From Archangium sp. (GTDB taxonomy: Bacteria > Myxococcota > Myxococcia > Myxococcales > Myxococcaceae): a stretch of DNA of 64,000 bases. A program made the translations under genes and the position numbers. Below the pieces are notes generated by a model, which saw only the letters and a program-made list of their open reading frames with translations, was not told where the DNA came from and ran no database searches. Shown here piece after piece: positions 14,827 to 22,447 of the stretch (its first letter is position 1; every line of letters begins with the position of its first letter). The stretch covers positions 97,782-161,781 of the forward strand of contig JAUXRX010000021.1 of the NCBI GenBank assembly GCA_030681645.1. Direction: 5' to 3'.

Positions 14827-15581
14827 GACGCGTGGCGCTGGTGCTGACGATGGCCGCGGCCGTCGCGTTCGCCGGTCCGCCGAAGGAACGGTTCCTCCAC
14901 GAGCTGAAGCTCGACTCGCAGGTGCAGGGCGAGGCGCGCTGGGACCAGGTGCAGCTGGTGGTGGAGCTCGAAGCGGGCGCGAGCAACCCCCTCTTCGTCC
15001 TCCGCAGGGGCCTGCGCGCCGAGGGTGGGGTGGTGACGCTGCGCTCGCTGTCAGAGGCGGTCGTGAAGGACGCCGTGCTGCCGCGCCATCGCGCCGATTC
15101 CTGGGTGATGGACTTCAAGGAACCCATCTTCACCGCGCTCTGGGCCGAGGTGCAGAAGCAGGCCGGCAACAAGCCTTCCGTCGCCGACCTCGTCGCGTTC
15201 ACCGGCCTGCACGTCTCGAAGAAGTCGTTGGGCCGGGGCTTCGACCTCGCGTCGAAGGTCGCCGCGACGCGCGAGGGCGATTGCTCCGAGCACGCGGTGT
15301 TGCTGGCGGCGCTGCTGCGCCACTACGGCTTTCCCGCGCGCGTGATGCTGGGCACCGTGCTCGTCAACTTCAACGGCGCGCCTGCCGCGTTCGGCCACGC
15401 CTGGGTGGAGACCTTCGCGAAGGGTGCGTGGAAGACGGCAGACGCGATTCTCCCGTCCGACCTCGACGTTCACTACCTGCCCTCGGCTGAGCTCACCGAT
15501 GAGGGGCCCGGCTTCGGGGCCTCGCTCGTGCCGGCCGTGCAGGGGCTTCGGTTCAAGCGGCTGATGCTCAAGGCGCGTTAG
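14823..15581 (+). CDS. Exported transglutaminase-like cysteine protein
   Basis: A 252-residue protein with an N-terminal signal peptide (RRVALVLTMAAAVAFA) and a transglutaminase-core domain. GDCSEHAVLLAALLRHYGFPA places the nucleophile at Cys154, GHAWVE gives His192 and DAILPSD the Asp at about 207. Bacterial proteins of this set act as proteases, amidases or transglutaminases on proteins or cell wall; which applies here is open. It starts with GTG overlapping the stop of the upstream lipoprotein gene (GTGA). It ends one base from the convergent stop of the rhodanese-like gene, with no terminator between them. Confidence 0.88.
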   Translation: MRRVALVLTMAAAVAFAGPPKERFLHELKLDSQVQGEARWDQVQLVVELEAGASNPLFVLRRGLRAEGGVVTLRSLSEAVVKDAVLPRHRADSWVMDFKEPIFTALWAEVQKQAGNKPSVADLVAFTGLHVSKKSLGRGFDLASKVAATREGDCSEHAVLLAALLRHYGFPARVMLGTVLVNFNGAPAAFGHAWVETFAKGAWKTADAILPSDLDVHYLPSAELTDEGPGFGASLVPAVQGLRFKRLMLKAR

Positions 15582-15582
15582 G

Positions 15583-16206
15583 TCAGCAGCCTTCTCTGGC
15601 TCCCGCAGGTTGATGCGCGCTCTGCCGCTTGATCGGCGCGATCGGCAGGACCGCCTTCTGGCTGGTCCGCTCCCCCGCGAAGAACGCCCGCACCGCTTCC
15701 TGCCGCTGCTTCGCCTGCACCTGCTCGAGGTCGGTCTCTCCACCGAACGTCACCGGCGCGAGCACTTCCTTCTCCCAGCCCGCGTACCCGCCCTGGAGCG
15801 TGTAGAGGCGCGGGTTCTTCGTCAGCGCCCTGGGTAGCTCGACGGTCTCCTCACCGGTCTCGGTGTAGAGCACCAGCTTCTTCGAGAGGTCGACGAACAG
15901 GTTCTCCTGCGACGCCTTGCGGCCCTCGGCCGCCGTGTCGTGGCAGTGCCCGCAGTTGACCGCCTCGCGCACGTGACCCTTCTTGAAGTCGTCCGGGTCG
16001 CGCAGGTCGATGATGGCGAAGTCGCGCCGCCCCTCGATGATCCACGACGCGAGCTCGGCCGGCCTCACCATGCTCGTCTTCTGCGACACGCCCTTGTGCA
16101 GCTTCCGCTTCGGCTCGCCGCGGAACGAGAGCGCCGCCACCGCCGCGCCCGCCACCAACAACACCACCGCGAAGGTGATGCCGTGCTTCCCGAAGAGCTT
16201 CTTCAT
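15583..16206 (-). CDS. Membrane-anchored rhodanese-like protein lacking the active-site Cys
   Basis: A 207-residue protein with an N-terminal membrane anchor (TFAVVLLVAGAAVAAL) and a rhodanese homology domain: AIIDLRDPDDFKKGHVREAVN, then KKLVLYTETGEETVELPRAL, then LYTLQGGYAGWEKEV. The active-site loop that normally starts with Cys (vvvYC..G) has Thr115 instead, so sulfur transfer through a persulfide at this site is not possible. It carries CGHCH at residues 85-89, which fits a c-type heme site (CxxCH) or a redox Cys pair. It is the last gene of the six-gene sulfur/redox operon and overlaps the YeeE-type gene by 4 bases. It may be a binding or redox partner of the channel. Confidence 0.85.
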   Translation of the reverse strand: MKKLFGKHGITFAVVLLVAGAAVAALSFRGEPKRKLHKGVSQKTSMVRPAELASWIIEGRRDFAIIDLRDPDDFKKGHVREAVNCGHCHDTAAEGRKASQENLFVDLSKKLVLYTETGEETVELPRALTKNPRLYTLQGGYAGWEKEVLAPVTFGGETDLEQVQAKQRQEAVRAFFAGERTSQKAVLPIAPIKRQSAHQPAGAREGC

Positions 16207-16811
16207 GACGCTGCCCCCCGCTTCGCCGCGAACCTGCGGTCCAGCACGTGCGTGAGCGCGAACGCACCCAGCGCGATCGCCACCACCGCGAACACCACCA
16301 CCCCGGCCGGAACGCCCAGCCAGTCAGGCACCAGCACCCGGCCCATGTCGCCGCTCAGGTAGAACTTCTCGATGCCGTCGTACGAGAAGAAGAAGGCGAT
16401 CAGCCCGATGAAGAAGCCGCCCATGAACACCATCGCGTCGATCTTCCCCGTCGCGCACGCCACCACCGCCGTGCCCGGGCAGTACTGACCGATCGCGAAG
16501 CCCATGCCGAAGATGAGCCCCCCGATGAGCTGCGGCCAGATGAACGTCTCGTTCACGTACACGAGCGAGAGGTCGACCACCCCCACGTAGTGGAGGCCGA
16601 ACAGCCCCACCATCGCCACCACGATGGCCGTGAACATCACGCGCAGCACCGCGAAGTTGTAGCCGTACCACTGGCCCGCCAACGTCTTCGCGTTGCCGAA
16701 GCCCGCGCGCTCCAGCACGAAGCCGAAGCCAACGCCCAACAACGCCGCGGCGACGATGAGCCCGTTGGGGCCCCACTCCGCGATCTTCGAAATCGGTGCG
16801 AGCGGTTCCAT
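16203..16811 (-). CDS. YeeE/YedE family sulfur-compound channel protein, second subunit
   Basis: A 202-residue integral membrane protein of the YeeE/YedE (DUF395) family, which includes the thiosulfate channel TsuA. It has about five to six helices and the half-repeat motifs GFGFVLERAGFGNAKTL and GFAIGQYCPGTAVVACATG, the latter with the conserved Cys (111). Single-domain members like this pair with a second half-protein; here that is the gene just upstream, separated by 2 bases. The start ATG at 16811 gives MEPLAP. Uptake or release of thiosulfate or another small sulfur species is inferred from the family. Confidence 0.9.
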   Translation of the reverse strand: MEPLAPISKIAEWGPNGLIVAAALLGVGFGFVLERAGFGNAKTLAGQWYGYNFAVLRVMFTAIVVAMVGLFGLHYVGVVDLSLVYVNETFIWPQLIGGLIFGMGFAIGQYCPGTAVVACATGKIDAMVFMGGFFIGLIAFFFSYDGIEKFYLSGDMGRVLVPDWLGVPAGVVVFAVVAIALGAFALTHVLDRRFAAKRGAAS

Positions 16812-16813
16812 GA

Positions 16814-17530
16814 TCAGATCCACTCCTTTCTGACGAAATACGCGATGGCGTAGCCACCCGCGAAGACGGCCAGCATGAACACCCAGCTCCCCAGCGCGAG
16901 CGTGGCCCCGCCGGTGAGCGCCTGGCCCGAGGTGCACCCGCGCGCGAGCCGCGCCCCGAACGCCGAGACGAAGCCGCCCAGCGCCGCGAACATCAACCGC
17001 CGCGACACGTTCGAGTGCGGCCCGTGAGAGACCTCGAAGCTCGCCCGCCGCGCCAGCACGCCGCTGATGAACCCGCCCACCACCACGCCCACGAACATGT
17101 AGACGAGGAAGTCATCGAGCGGATCCGCCGGACCTTTCAGGTACTGCCCCGTGTACGTGTTGTGCCGCGCGATGGTGTCGGCCTCGGCCGCGGTGCCGCC
17201 GTGGAGCGACGCCTCGACCTTCTGAATCGAATACGCCGCCATGCGCGTGACCGCGCCCGACGCACCGAGCCCGCGCCCGGTGAAGAAGAACGCCGCCAGC
17301 AGCACCAGCCCCAGCGCGATGCCTGCCTTGTACGAGTTCCAGTACGGCTGGGCCTCGGACTTCACCTCGGGCACCGGGGCAGGCACCGGCTCGGGCACGG
17401 ACTCCGGCGCGACCTCCACCGGGGCAGGCGCGGGCGCGTCGACCACCGGCGGCGGCTCGACTGGAATCACCGGCGGCGCCGGCTCGGGAGCCGCCTCGGG
17501 AAGGACCTCACTCTGGCTCTCGTCGCTCAT
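16814..17530 (-). CDS. YeeE/YedE family sulfur-compound channel protein, first subunit, with Pro/Glu-rich N-terminal tail
   Basis: A 238-residue YeeE/YedE protein. The first 60 residues are an unusual cytosolic tail rich in Pro, Glu and Ala, without predicted structure. Membrane helices follow from about residue 70, and the family motif RLARGCTSGQALTGGA near residue 195 carries the conserved Cys199. Together with the gene downstream it makes up the two halves of a TsuA-like transporter. Its ATG overlaps the NrfD-type gene by 4 bases, which ties sulfur-compound transport directly to the membrane redox complex. The tail is an elaboration I have not seen described and might bind the redox subunits. 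Confidence 0.9.
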   Translation of the reverse strand: MSDESQSEVLPEAAPEPAPPVIPVEPPPVVDAPAPAPVEVAPESVPEPVPAPVPEVKSEAQPYWNSYKAGIALGLVLLAAFFFTGRGLGASGAVTRMAAYSIQKVEASLHGGTAAEADTIARHNTYTGQYLKGPADPLDDFLVYMFVGVVVGGFISGVLARRASFEVSHGPHSNVSRRLMFAALGGFVSAFGARLARGCTSGQALTGGATLALGSWVFMLAVFAGGYAIAYFVRKEWI

Positions 17531-18768
17531 GACGGTGCTCCTTCAGGCGAAGGCTCGAGGCGCAGGGCCCGCTGGCCACCGGCGTAGACGAGCACCGCCA
17601 ACGCCAGCGCGCCGAAGACGATCAGCACCTCGACGATCGACGGGGTGTACGGCAGGAAGCCGGCCGCGTTCCCCTTGAACGGCGGCTGGTAGATCATCGT
17701 CTGCCCCGCGCTGCCGACGATGGGGCGCAGGCTCATCATCTGCCCCGACAGCACGAAGTTGAACCGCGTCACGAAGATGCCCAGCAGCGGGAGGAACGCC
17801 GCGAACGCCACCGCGCGCGCCGACTCGCGTTTGCGGCCCACCAGCAACACCAGCGGCACCACCAGCCCCAGGAGGATCTCGAACACCCAGAAGCTCACGA
17901 AGAGCGGGCCGGTGAGCGAGGCGAGCATCACCTCGGAGACGTGGGCGTGGCCGCCGTTGACGAAGGTGATGGTCTTCCACACCGTGAAGAACGCCGACAC
18001 CCCCAGGAAGAGCACCAGCAGCTTGCGCAGGCCCTCGTACATCTTCGCGTTCTCAGCCCTCAGCTCGCGCCCCGGGCTGGTGAACACGTCCTCGAGGTAG
18101 ACGAGCAGGAGCAGCAGCGCCGTGCCCGACACCATCGCCAGCACGATGAACTGCAGCGGGGGAAACGCGCCGTACCAGGCCGGGCGCCCGTGGGTGAGGC
18201 CGAACACCGAGCCCAGGTTCGACTGCGCCGCGATGGCCGCGAAGAAGCTCACCGTGCCCGCCAGCTTCGCGCGGTGGTGGTTCTCGGTGATGAGGAAGTA
18301 GAGCTCGACCACCAGCAGCACCAGGTACACGCCGTAGAGCGCCCCCATCCACCAGATGGGCGAGGTGGGGTTGGGCGAGATGACCGCGTAGAGCGCCAGC
18401 TTGAAGGGGCTCTCCAGCTCGGACGCGATGACCACGAAGCCCACCACCAGCATCACCAGCGCCAGGAACGTGGCCTTCTTCGCCAGCGGCTCGAACAGCT
18501 TGAAGCCCCACACGTGCCCCAGTGAGCTGACGATGCAGAGCCCCGAGGCCGAGGCGACGAAGAAGATGTAGGTGGCGATGAGCACGCCCCACGGCACCTC
18601 CGAGGTGGTGCCCATCACGTGATGCCCGCGCACCAGCGAGGTGAAGATGGCCCCGATGCCGATCGCCGCCACCACCAGCAGCGGCTTGAGGAAGCGGTGG
18701 GTGGACACGGTGGAGAACGCCCGCGAGAGCGGGTGGGGATGGAAGAGAGCGGAGAGCGAGAGCGCCAT
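17527..18768 (-). CDS. NrfD/PsrC-type quinone-interacting membrane subunit
   Basis: A 413-residue polytopic protein with about ten transmembrane helices. It belongs to the NrfD/PsrC/HybB superfamily, the subunit that exchanges electrons or protons with the quinone pool. The first-helix pattern and GVLIATYIFFVASASGL are typical. At about ten helices it is larger than the eight-helix PsrC and closer to the ten-helix NrfD/HybB branch. It follows the ferredoxin gene by nine bases. In PsrABC-type enzymes such a subunit anchors the catalytic and iron-sulfur subunits and oxidises menaquinol. Confidence 0.92.
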   Translation of the reverse strand: MALSLSALFHPHPLSRAFSTVSTHRFLKPLLVVAAIGIGAIFTSLVRGHHVMGTTSEVPWGVLIATYIFFVASASGLCIVSSLGHVWGFKLFEPLAKKATFLALVMLVVGFVVIASELESPFKLALYAVISPNPTSPIWWMGALYGVYLVLLVVELYFLITENHHRAKLAGTVSFFAAIAAQSNLGSVFGLTHGRPAWYGAFPPLQFIVLAMVSGTALLLLLVYLEDVFTSPGRELRAENAKMYEGLRKLLVLFLGVSAFFTVWKTITFVNGGHAHVSEVMLASLTGPLFVSFWVFEILLGLVVPLVLLVGRKRESARAVAFAAFLPLLGIFVTRFNFVLSGQMMSLRPIVGSAGQTMIYQPPFKGNAAGFLPYTPSIVEVLIVFGALALAVLVYAGGQRALRLEPSPEGAPS

Positions 18769-18777
18769 GGCGTGCTT

Positions 18778-19314
18778 TCAGGTGAGGAAGAAGAGCCGGG
18801 GCCGGGTGTCCTCTTCGGGCTTGAGGACCTTCGAGGTGCGGCGCTTGAGCTGCTGGTGAATCTCGGAGTTCGGGTCGTCGAGGTCGCCGAACGTGAGGGC
18901 CCCGGTCGGGCACACGGTCACGCACGCAGGGTCCTTGCCCTCTCGCACGCGGTGCACACAGAACGTGCACTTGTCGATGTAGCCGTCGGGGTGCATGTAG
19001 CGGACCTCGTACGGGCAGGCGATCGTGCACACCTTGCAGCCGACGCACTTGTTCGGGTCGACGAGCACGATGCCGCCCTCGGCGTAGTAGCTGGCGCCGG
19101 TCGGGCAGGCCGAGACGCACGGCGCGTTCTCGCAGTGGTTGCACCGCTCGCTGCGCGTCTCCACGGTGAGCAGGGGGAACACGCCGCGCTCTTCCTGCAC
19201 CGTCCAGCAGCGGGCCTCGCCCTCGGGCACCTTGTTCTCGCTCTTGCACGCGAGCACACACGCGTTGCAGGTGACGCAGAGCTTCTCGTCGCAGGTCATT
19301 CCGTAGCGGGCCAT
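18778..19314 (-). CDS. Four-cluster ferredoxin subunit (PsrB/PhsB/DmsB-like)
   Basis: A 178-residue electron-transfer subunit with four Cys clusters: CVTCNACVLAC, CNHCENAPCVSACP, CVGCKVCTIACP and the final CTFC...CVTVCP. This is the standard array for four [4Fe-4S] clusters that wire a molybdopterin catalytic subunit to an NrfD/DmsC-type anchor. It has no signal peptide of its own, as expected if it is carried across the membrane with the Tat-signal-bearing catalytic subunit. It lies one base downstream of that gene's stop. The length matches PhsB/PsrB (about 190). Confidence 0.93.
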   Translation of the reverse strand: MARYGMTCDEKLCVTCNACVLACKSENKVPEGEARCWTVQEERGVFPLLTVETRSERCNHCENAPCVSACPTGASYYAEGGIVLVDPNKCVGCKVCTIACPYEVRYMHPDGYIDKCTFCVHRVREGKDPACVTVCPTGALTFGDLDDPNSEIHQQLKRRTSKVLKPEEDTRPRLFFLT

Positions 19315-19315
19315 G

Positions 19316-21511
19316 TCACGCCTCCTTCCAGCGGGAGATGGTGACGAAGTTCACGTTCATGCCCGTGCCGCCCATCACCGGGTCGCGCTTGATGCGGGTG
19401 ACGAGGCGCGCGTCGGAAGCGCCCCGGCCGTAGCCACGCGAGAGGCGGCGATCTTCCCGGCCGAAGCCGTGCACCATGTAGACGCAGTCCTGGCGGATGC
19501 GCTGGGTGACGCGCAGGCGGATGGGCCCGGTCTGCACCGAGTCCTGGTTCTCGAGCATCACCTTCGTGCCGGGCTTCAGGTCGAGCACCCGGGCCATCTC
19601 GACGTTCATCCACAGCTCGTTCTCGGGCACGATCTCCAGCAGCCGCGCGTTGTTGGTGGTGCGCGAGAAGGTGTGCACGGGCGAGCGGCCGAAGAGCAGG
19701 CGGAAGTAGCCGGTGGGCGGCTCCTCGGTGGGCTCGTAGTCGGGCAGCCCAGGCAACCCGGCGTCGGCCAGCTGCTGGCTGAAGAACTCGACCTTCTTGC
19801 TCGGGGTCTTCAGGGTGAGCGGCCCGTCTTCGTAGATGGGCGCGGGCGTGCCGAGAATGACGCCGTCCTTCTTGAGCTGCTCGTACGAGAGGTTGGCCTT
19901 GGTGAGCCGCGTCGAGAGGTAGTCTTCCGCGTCCTTCCAGGGGAAGTACTCCGAGAGGCCCAGCTTCTCGCCCAGGGACTTGGCGATCCACCAGCCGGGC
20001 TTGCTGTCGTAGAGCGAGGCCACCACCGGCTGCCGCAGCGCCACGTAGGGCACGCGGTACGGAGTCGACTCGAGGTCGTCGTGCCGCTCGAGGTAGGTGT
20101 TCTCGGGCAACACCACGTCGGCGTAGCCGGTCACTTCCGAGGGCATGGTGTCGATGGCCACCACGAAGTCGAGCGCGTTCATCGCCTCGATGGTCTTCGC
20201 GGTGTTGGGCAGGGTGAGGGGCACGTTGCAGCCGTAGACGACCCAGGCGTGGATGCGCGCCGCGTCGTCGCCGTCCTTCACCGAGGCCTGCGCCACGTCG
20301 TACGCGCAGGGCAGGGTGGCGAAGGGGAAGTTGAGGCGCGGCTTGTAGAGCTCGGCGTGCGGCTTGGGCACCGGGTAGGCCGGTACGCTCAGCGACTGCG
20401 GGAGATAGAACCCGCCCTTCTTCCCCCAGTTGCCCAGCAGCCCGTTCACGATGGCCACCGCGCGGGTGCGCTGCGTGTCGTTGCCGTACCAGACGACGTG
20501 CCGGCCCGGATGCACGAAGGCCGCGGGCGCGTTCTTCGCCAGCTCGCGCGCCGTCGCGCGGATGACGGACGGCTCGATTCCCGTCTCGAGGTACGCCCAC
20601 TCGGGCGTCTTGTCCTTCACGTGCGCGGCGAGCTGGTCGAAGCCCACCACGTTCATTTCCACGAAGGCGCGCTGGTAGAGGTTCTCTTCGATGAGCACGT
20701 GCGCCCACGCGAGCAGGAGCGCGGTGTCGGTGCCCGGCTTGATGGGCAGCCAGTACTTCGACTTGCTGGCGATGATGGAGAAGCGCGGGTCGACGGTGAT
20801 GAAGGTGCAGCCGTTCGCGCTCGCGGCCGACATGTCCTGCACCGCGGTGTTGTGCATGTTCTCGCCGAGGTGCGTGCCGAGGTACGCGATGCACTTGCTG
20901 TGCGGCGTGTCGACGGTCTCCACCGAGCCGACCGCTTCGCCGTAGGTGAGCTCGTAGCCAGACTCGCGCGGGCCGCGGCACTGGTCATTCGACGGCGCGA
21001 CGATGGTGTTGCTGCCCAGGCCCTTCACCAGCGTCTTGAAGAAGGCGCCGCCGTGGCCGTGCGAGAAGAGCGCGATGCTGGGCGCGCCCCACTGCGCCTT
21101 CACCTCGGTGAGGCGCTTGGCGGTGTAGGTGAGCGCTTCGTCCCAGCTCACCTCGCGCCACTTCTCTTCGCCGTTGACGGTGGTGCGAATCAGCGGGCGC
21201 TTGAGGCGGTCGGGGTCGTAGAGCGCCCCGATGCCGCCCACGCCGCGCGGGCAGAGCTTGCCGTTGGAGAGCGGGTGCTTCGGGTTGCCCTCCAGCTTGT
21301 AGACCTTCTCGTCCTTCACCGAGGCGAGCACGCCGCATTTCCAGAAGCAGAGCTCGCAGAAGGTGGGCACCACCCGGTCTGGAGTGACCGTACGATCGTT
21401 GGCCCAGCTCGCTTTTGAGAAGGACATGAGTCCAGCCGAAGCGGCGGCAGCGCCAATGACAGTGGTGCCCGAAATTCTGAGGAATGTCCTACGGTTGATT
21501 GCGCTCGCCAT
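19316..21511 (-). CDS. Tat-exported molybdopterin oxidoreductase catalytic subunit (polysulfide/thiosulfate reductase-like)
   Basis: A 731-residue enzyme of the DMSO-reductase superfamily. NRRTFLRISG followed by a hydrophobic stretch is a twin-arginine signal. C52-x2-C55-x3-C59 and C87 (LCPRG) bind the proximal [4Fe-4S]. Cys178 in NDQCRG sits where the Mo-coordinating Cys of PsrA is found (Cys173 in the Thermus enzyme). The length fits PsrA/PhsA (about 760) and not TtrA (about 1000). It is the first of six genes; the following ferredoxin and NrfD-type genes complete a PsrABC-like complex, and the YeeE/YedE and rhodanese-like genes point to a sulfur substrate. Other Mo/W oxidoreductase substrates cannot be excluded. 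An AAGAA-N7-TTCTT dyad lies 40 bases upstream. Confidence 0.9.
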   Translation of the reverse strand: MASAINRRTFLRISGTTVIGAAAASAGLMSFSKASWANDRTVTPDRVVPTFCELCFWKCGVLASVKDEKVYKLEGNPKHPLSNGKLCPRGVGGIGALYDPDRLKRPLIRTTVNGEEKWREVSWDEALTYTAKRLTEVKAQWGAPSIALFSHGHGGAFFKTLVKGLGSNTIVAPSNDQCRGPRESGYELTYGEAVGSVETVDTPHSKCIAYLGTHLGENMHNTAVQDMSAASANGCTFITVDPRFSIIASKSKYWLPIKPGTDTALLLAWAHVLIEENLYQRAFVEMNVVGFDQLAAHVKDKTPEWAYLETGIEPSVIRATARELAKNAPAAFVHPGRHVVWYGNDTQRTRAVAIVNGLLGNWGKKGGFYLPQSLSVPAYPVPKPHAELYKPRLNFPFATLPCAYDVAQASVKDGDDAARIHAWVVYGCNVPLTLPNTAKTIEAMNALDFVVAIDTMPSEVTGYADVVLPENTYLERHDDLESTPYRVPYVALRQPVVASLYDSKPGWWIAKSLGEKLGLSEYFPWKDAEDYLSTRLTKANLSYEQLKKDGVILGTPAPIYEDGPLTLKTPSKKVEFFSQQLADAGLPGLPDYEPTEEPPTGYFRLLFGRSPVHTFSRTTNNARLLEIVPENELWMNVEMARVLDLKPGTKVMLENQDSVQTGPIRLRVTQRIRQDCVYMVHGFGREDRRLSRGYGRGASDARLVTRIKRDPVMGGTGMNVNFVTISRWKEA

Positions 21512-21551
21512 GGCGGGCTCCCTCGCTGTGGGAAGAGAGCCGCCAGGGCTA

Positions 21552-21568
21552 AAGAAGATTCAGTTCTT
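21552..21568. promoter_or_regulatory. Dyad AAGAA-N7-TTCTT upstream of the molybdoenzyme operon
   Basis: AAGAA-GATTCAG-TTCTT starts 40 bases upstream of the molybdoenzyme ATG, inside an A/T-rich 113-base divergent gap. The same dyad with the same 7-base spacing occurs before the twelve-heme cytochrome gene (24312-24328). It is a candidate operator for coordinated control. Confidence 0.5.
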
Positions 21569-21624
21569 GTTGATTAGTGAGTCATTAGTATCTCTATCGA
21601 CGGATCGGGTGACTGGAGGGGTGA

Positions 21625-22437
21625 ATGAGAGAGCCCATGGTGCGGCAGGGAAAGAGCGCGATCTTCTGGGTCGTGGTCGCGGTCGTCGGGAGCTGCGGCG
21701 TGTGCAGCGTGCTCACGCTCGCGTTGATCGCCTTCGGCCTCTTCACCGCAGACGCCCCGGGTGGAGCGGGGACCGTCGCCGGGCCCGTCGCTCCGACGAG
21801 GATTCCCACGGGCCACACCCCTGACCTGTTTCTCAACATGCCCGGGTGGCTGCCGAGCGGTCAGGGCGTGGAGATCCCTCCCGCTGAAGAGGTCGACGGC
21901 GAACCGCGCGGGCTCTGGTGGAACTGGGACGGGATGACGGTGTTCCTCGCGGACGGCACGTTCGCGACGAACCCGCGGCCGGGCGGTGGGACGTTGTTCG
22001 ACCTCGAGGGCCAGCGCGCGCAGCGGGGCGCCACCGGGGTGGGCACCTTCAGCGTGGAGGCTGGAAAGATCAGCCAGCAGCGCGATGGGTTCAACTCGGT
22101 CGAGGACCTCTCCTTCGACAGCGACGAACGCGGCCCGGTGATGAAGATTGGCGGGGCCAGGTTCTGGCCCCTCTCCGTTCCCACCGAAGCAGGCCTCGTG
22201 GGCACCTGGCGGACGGCGGGAGGGAAGTACATCTTCCGCGCCGACGGCACCTACGAGTCGGGCCACGTCGGCAACGACGGCGCGTACACGCTGGCGGTCG
22301 GTGGCCAGGGCCGCTGGGTGCTCGAGGGGTACCTGCTGCAGGTGAACCCGAACGGCGCCGCCGGGTGGATCACCCGCATCGGGGCCATCGGCGATCGCTC
22401 CCTGGTCATCAACGCGAGCCTCTACGACCGGGAGTGA
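21625..22437 (+). CDS. Membrane-anchored protein of unknown function
   Basis: A 270-residue protein with one N-terminal membrane helix (IFWVVVAVVGSCGVCSVLTLALIAFGLF) and an exported C-terminal region. That region contains two similar segments, WDGMTVFLADGTFATNP and WRTAGGKYIFRADGTYESG, suggesting a repeated lipocalin- or barrel-like unit. The start at 21625 follows GGAGGGG. It stands alone on the plus strand between the two minus-strand redox transcription units, divergent from the molybdoenzyme gene. It shares that A/T-rich promoter region, so it might be co-regulated, but no functional link is visible in the sequence. Confidence 0.78.
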   Translation: MREPMVRQGKSAIFWVVVAVVGSCGVCSVLTLALIAFGLFTADAPGGAGTVAGPVAPTRIPTGHTPDLFLNMPGWLPSGQGVEIPPAEEVDGEPRGLWWNWDGMTVFLADGTFATNPRPGGGTLFDLEGQRAQRGATGVGTFSVEAGKISQQRDGFNSVEDLSFDSDERGPVMKIGGARFWPLSVPTEAGLVGTWRTAGGKYIFRADGTYESGHVGNDGAYTLAVGGQGRWVLEGYLLQVNPNGAAGWITRIGAIGDRSLVINASLYDRE

Positions 22438-22447
22438 CGTCTGCGTC

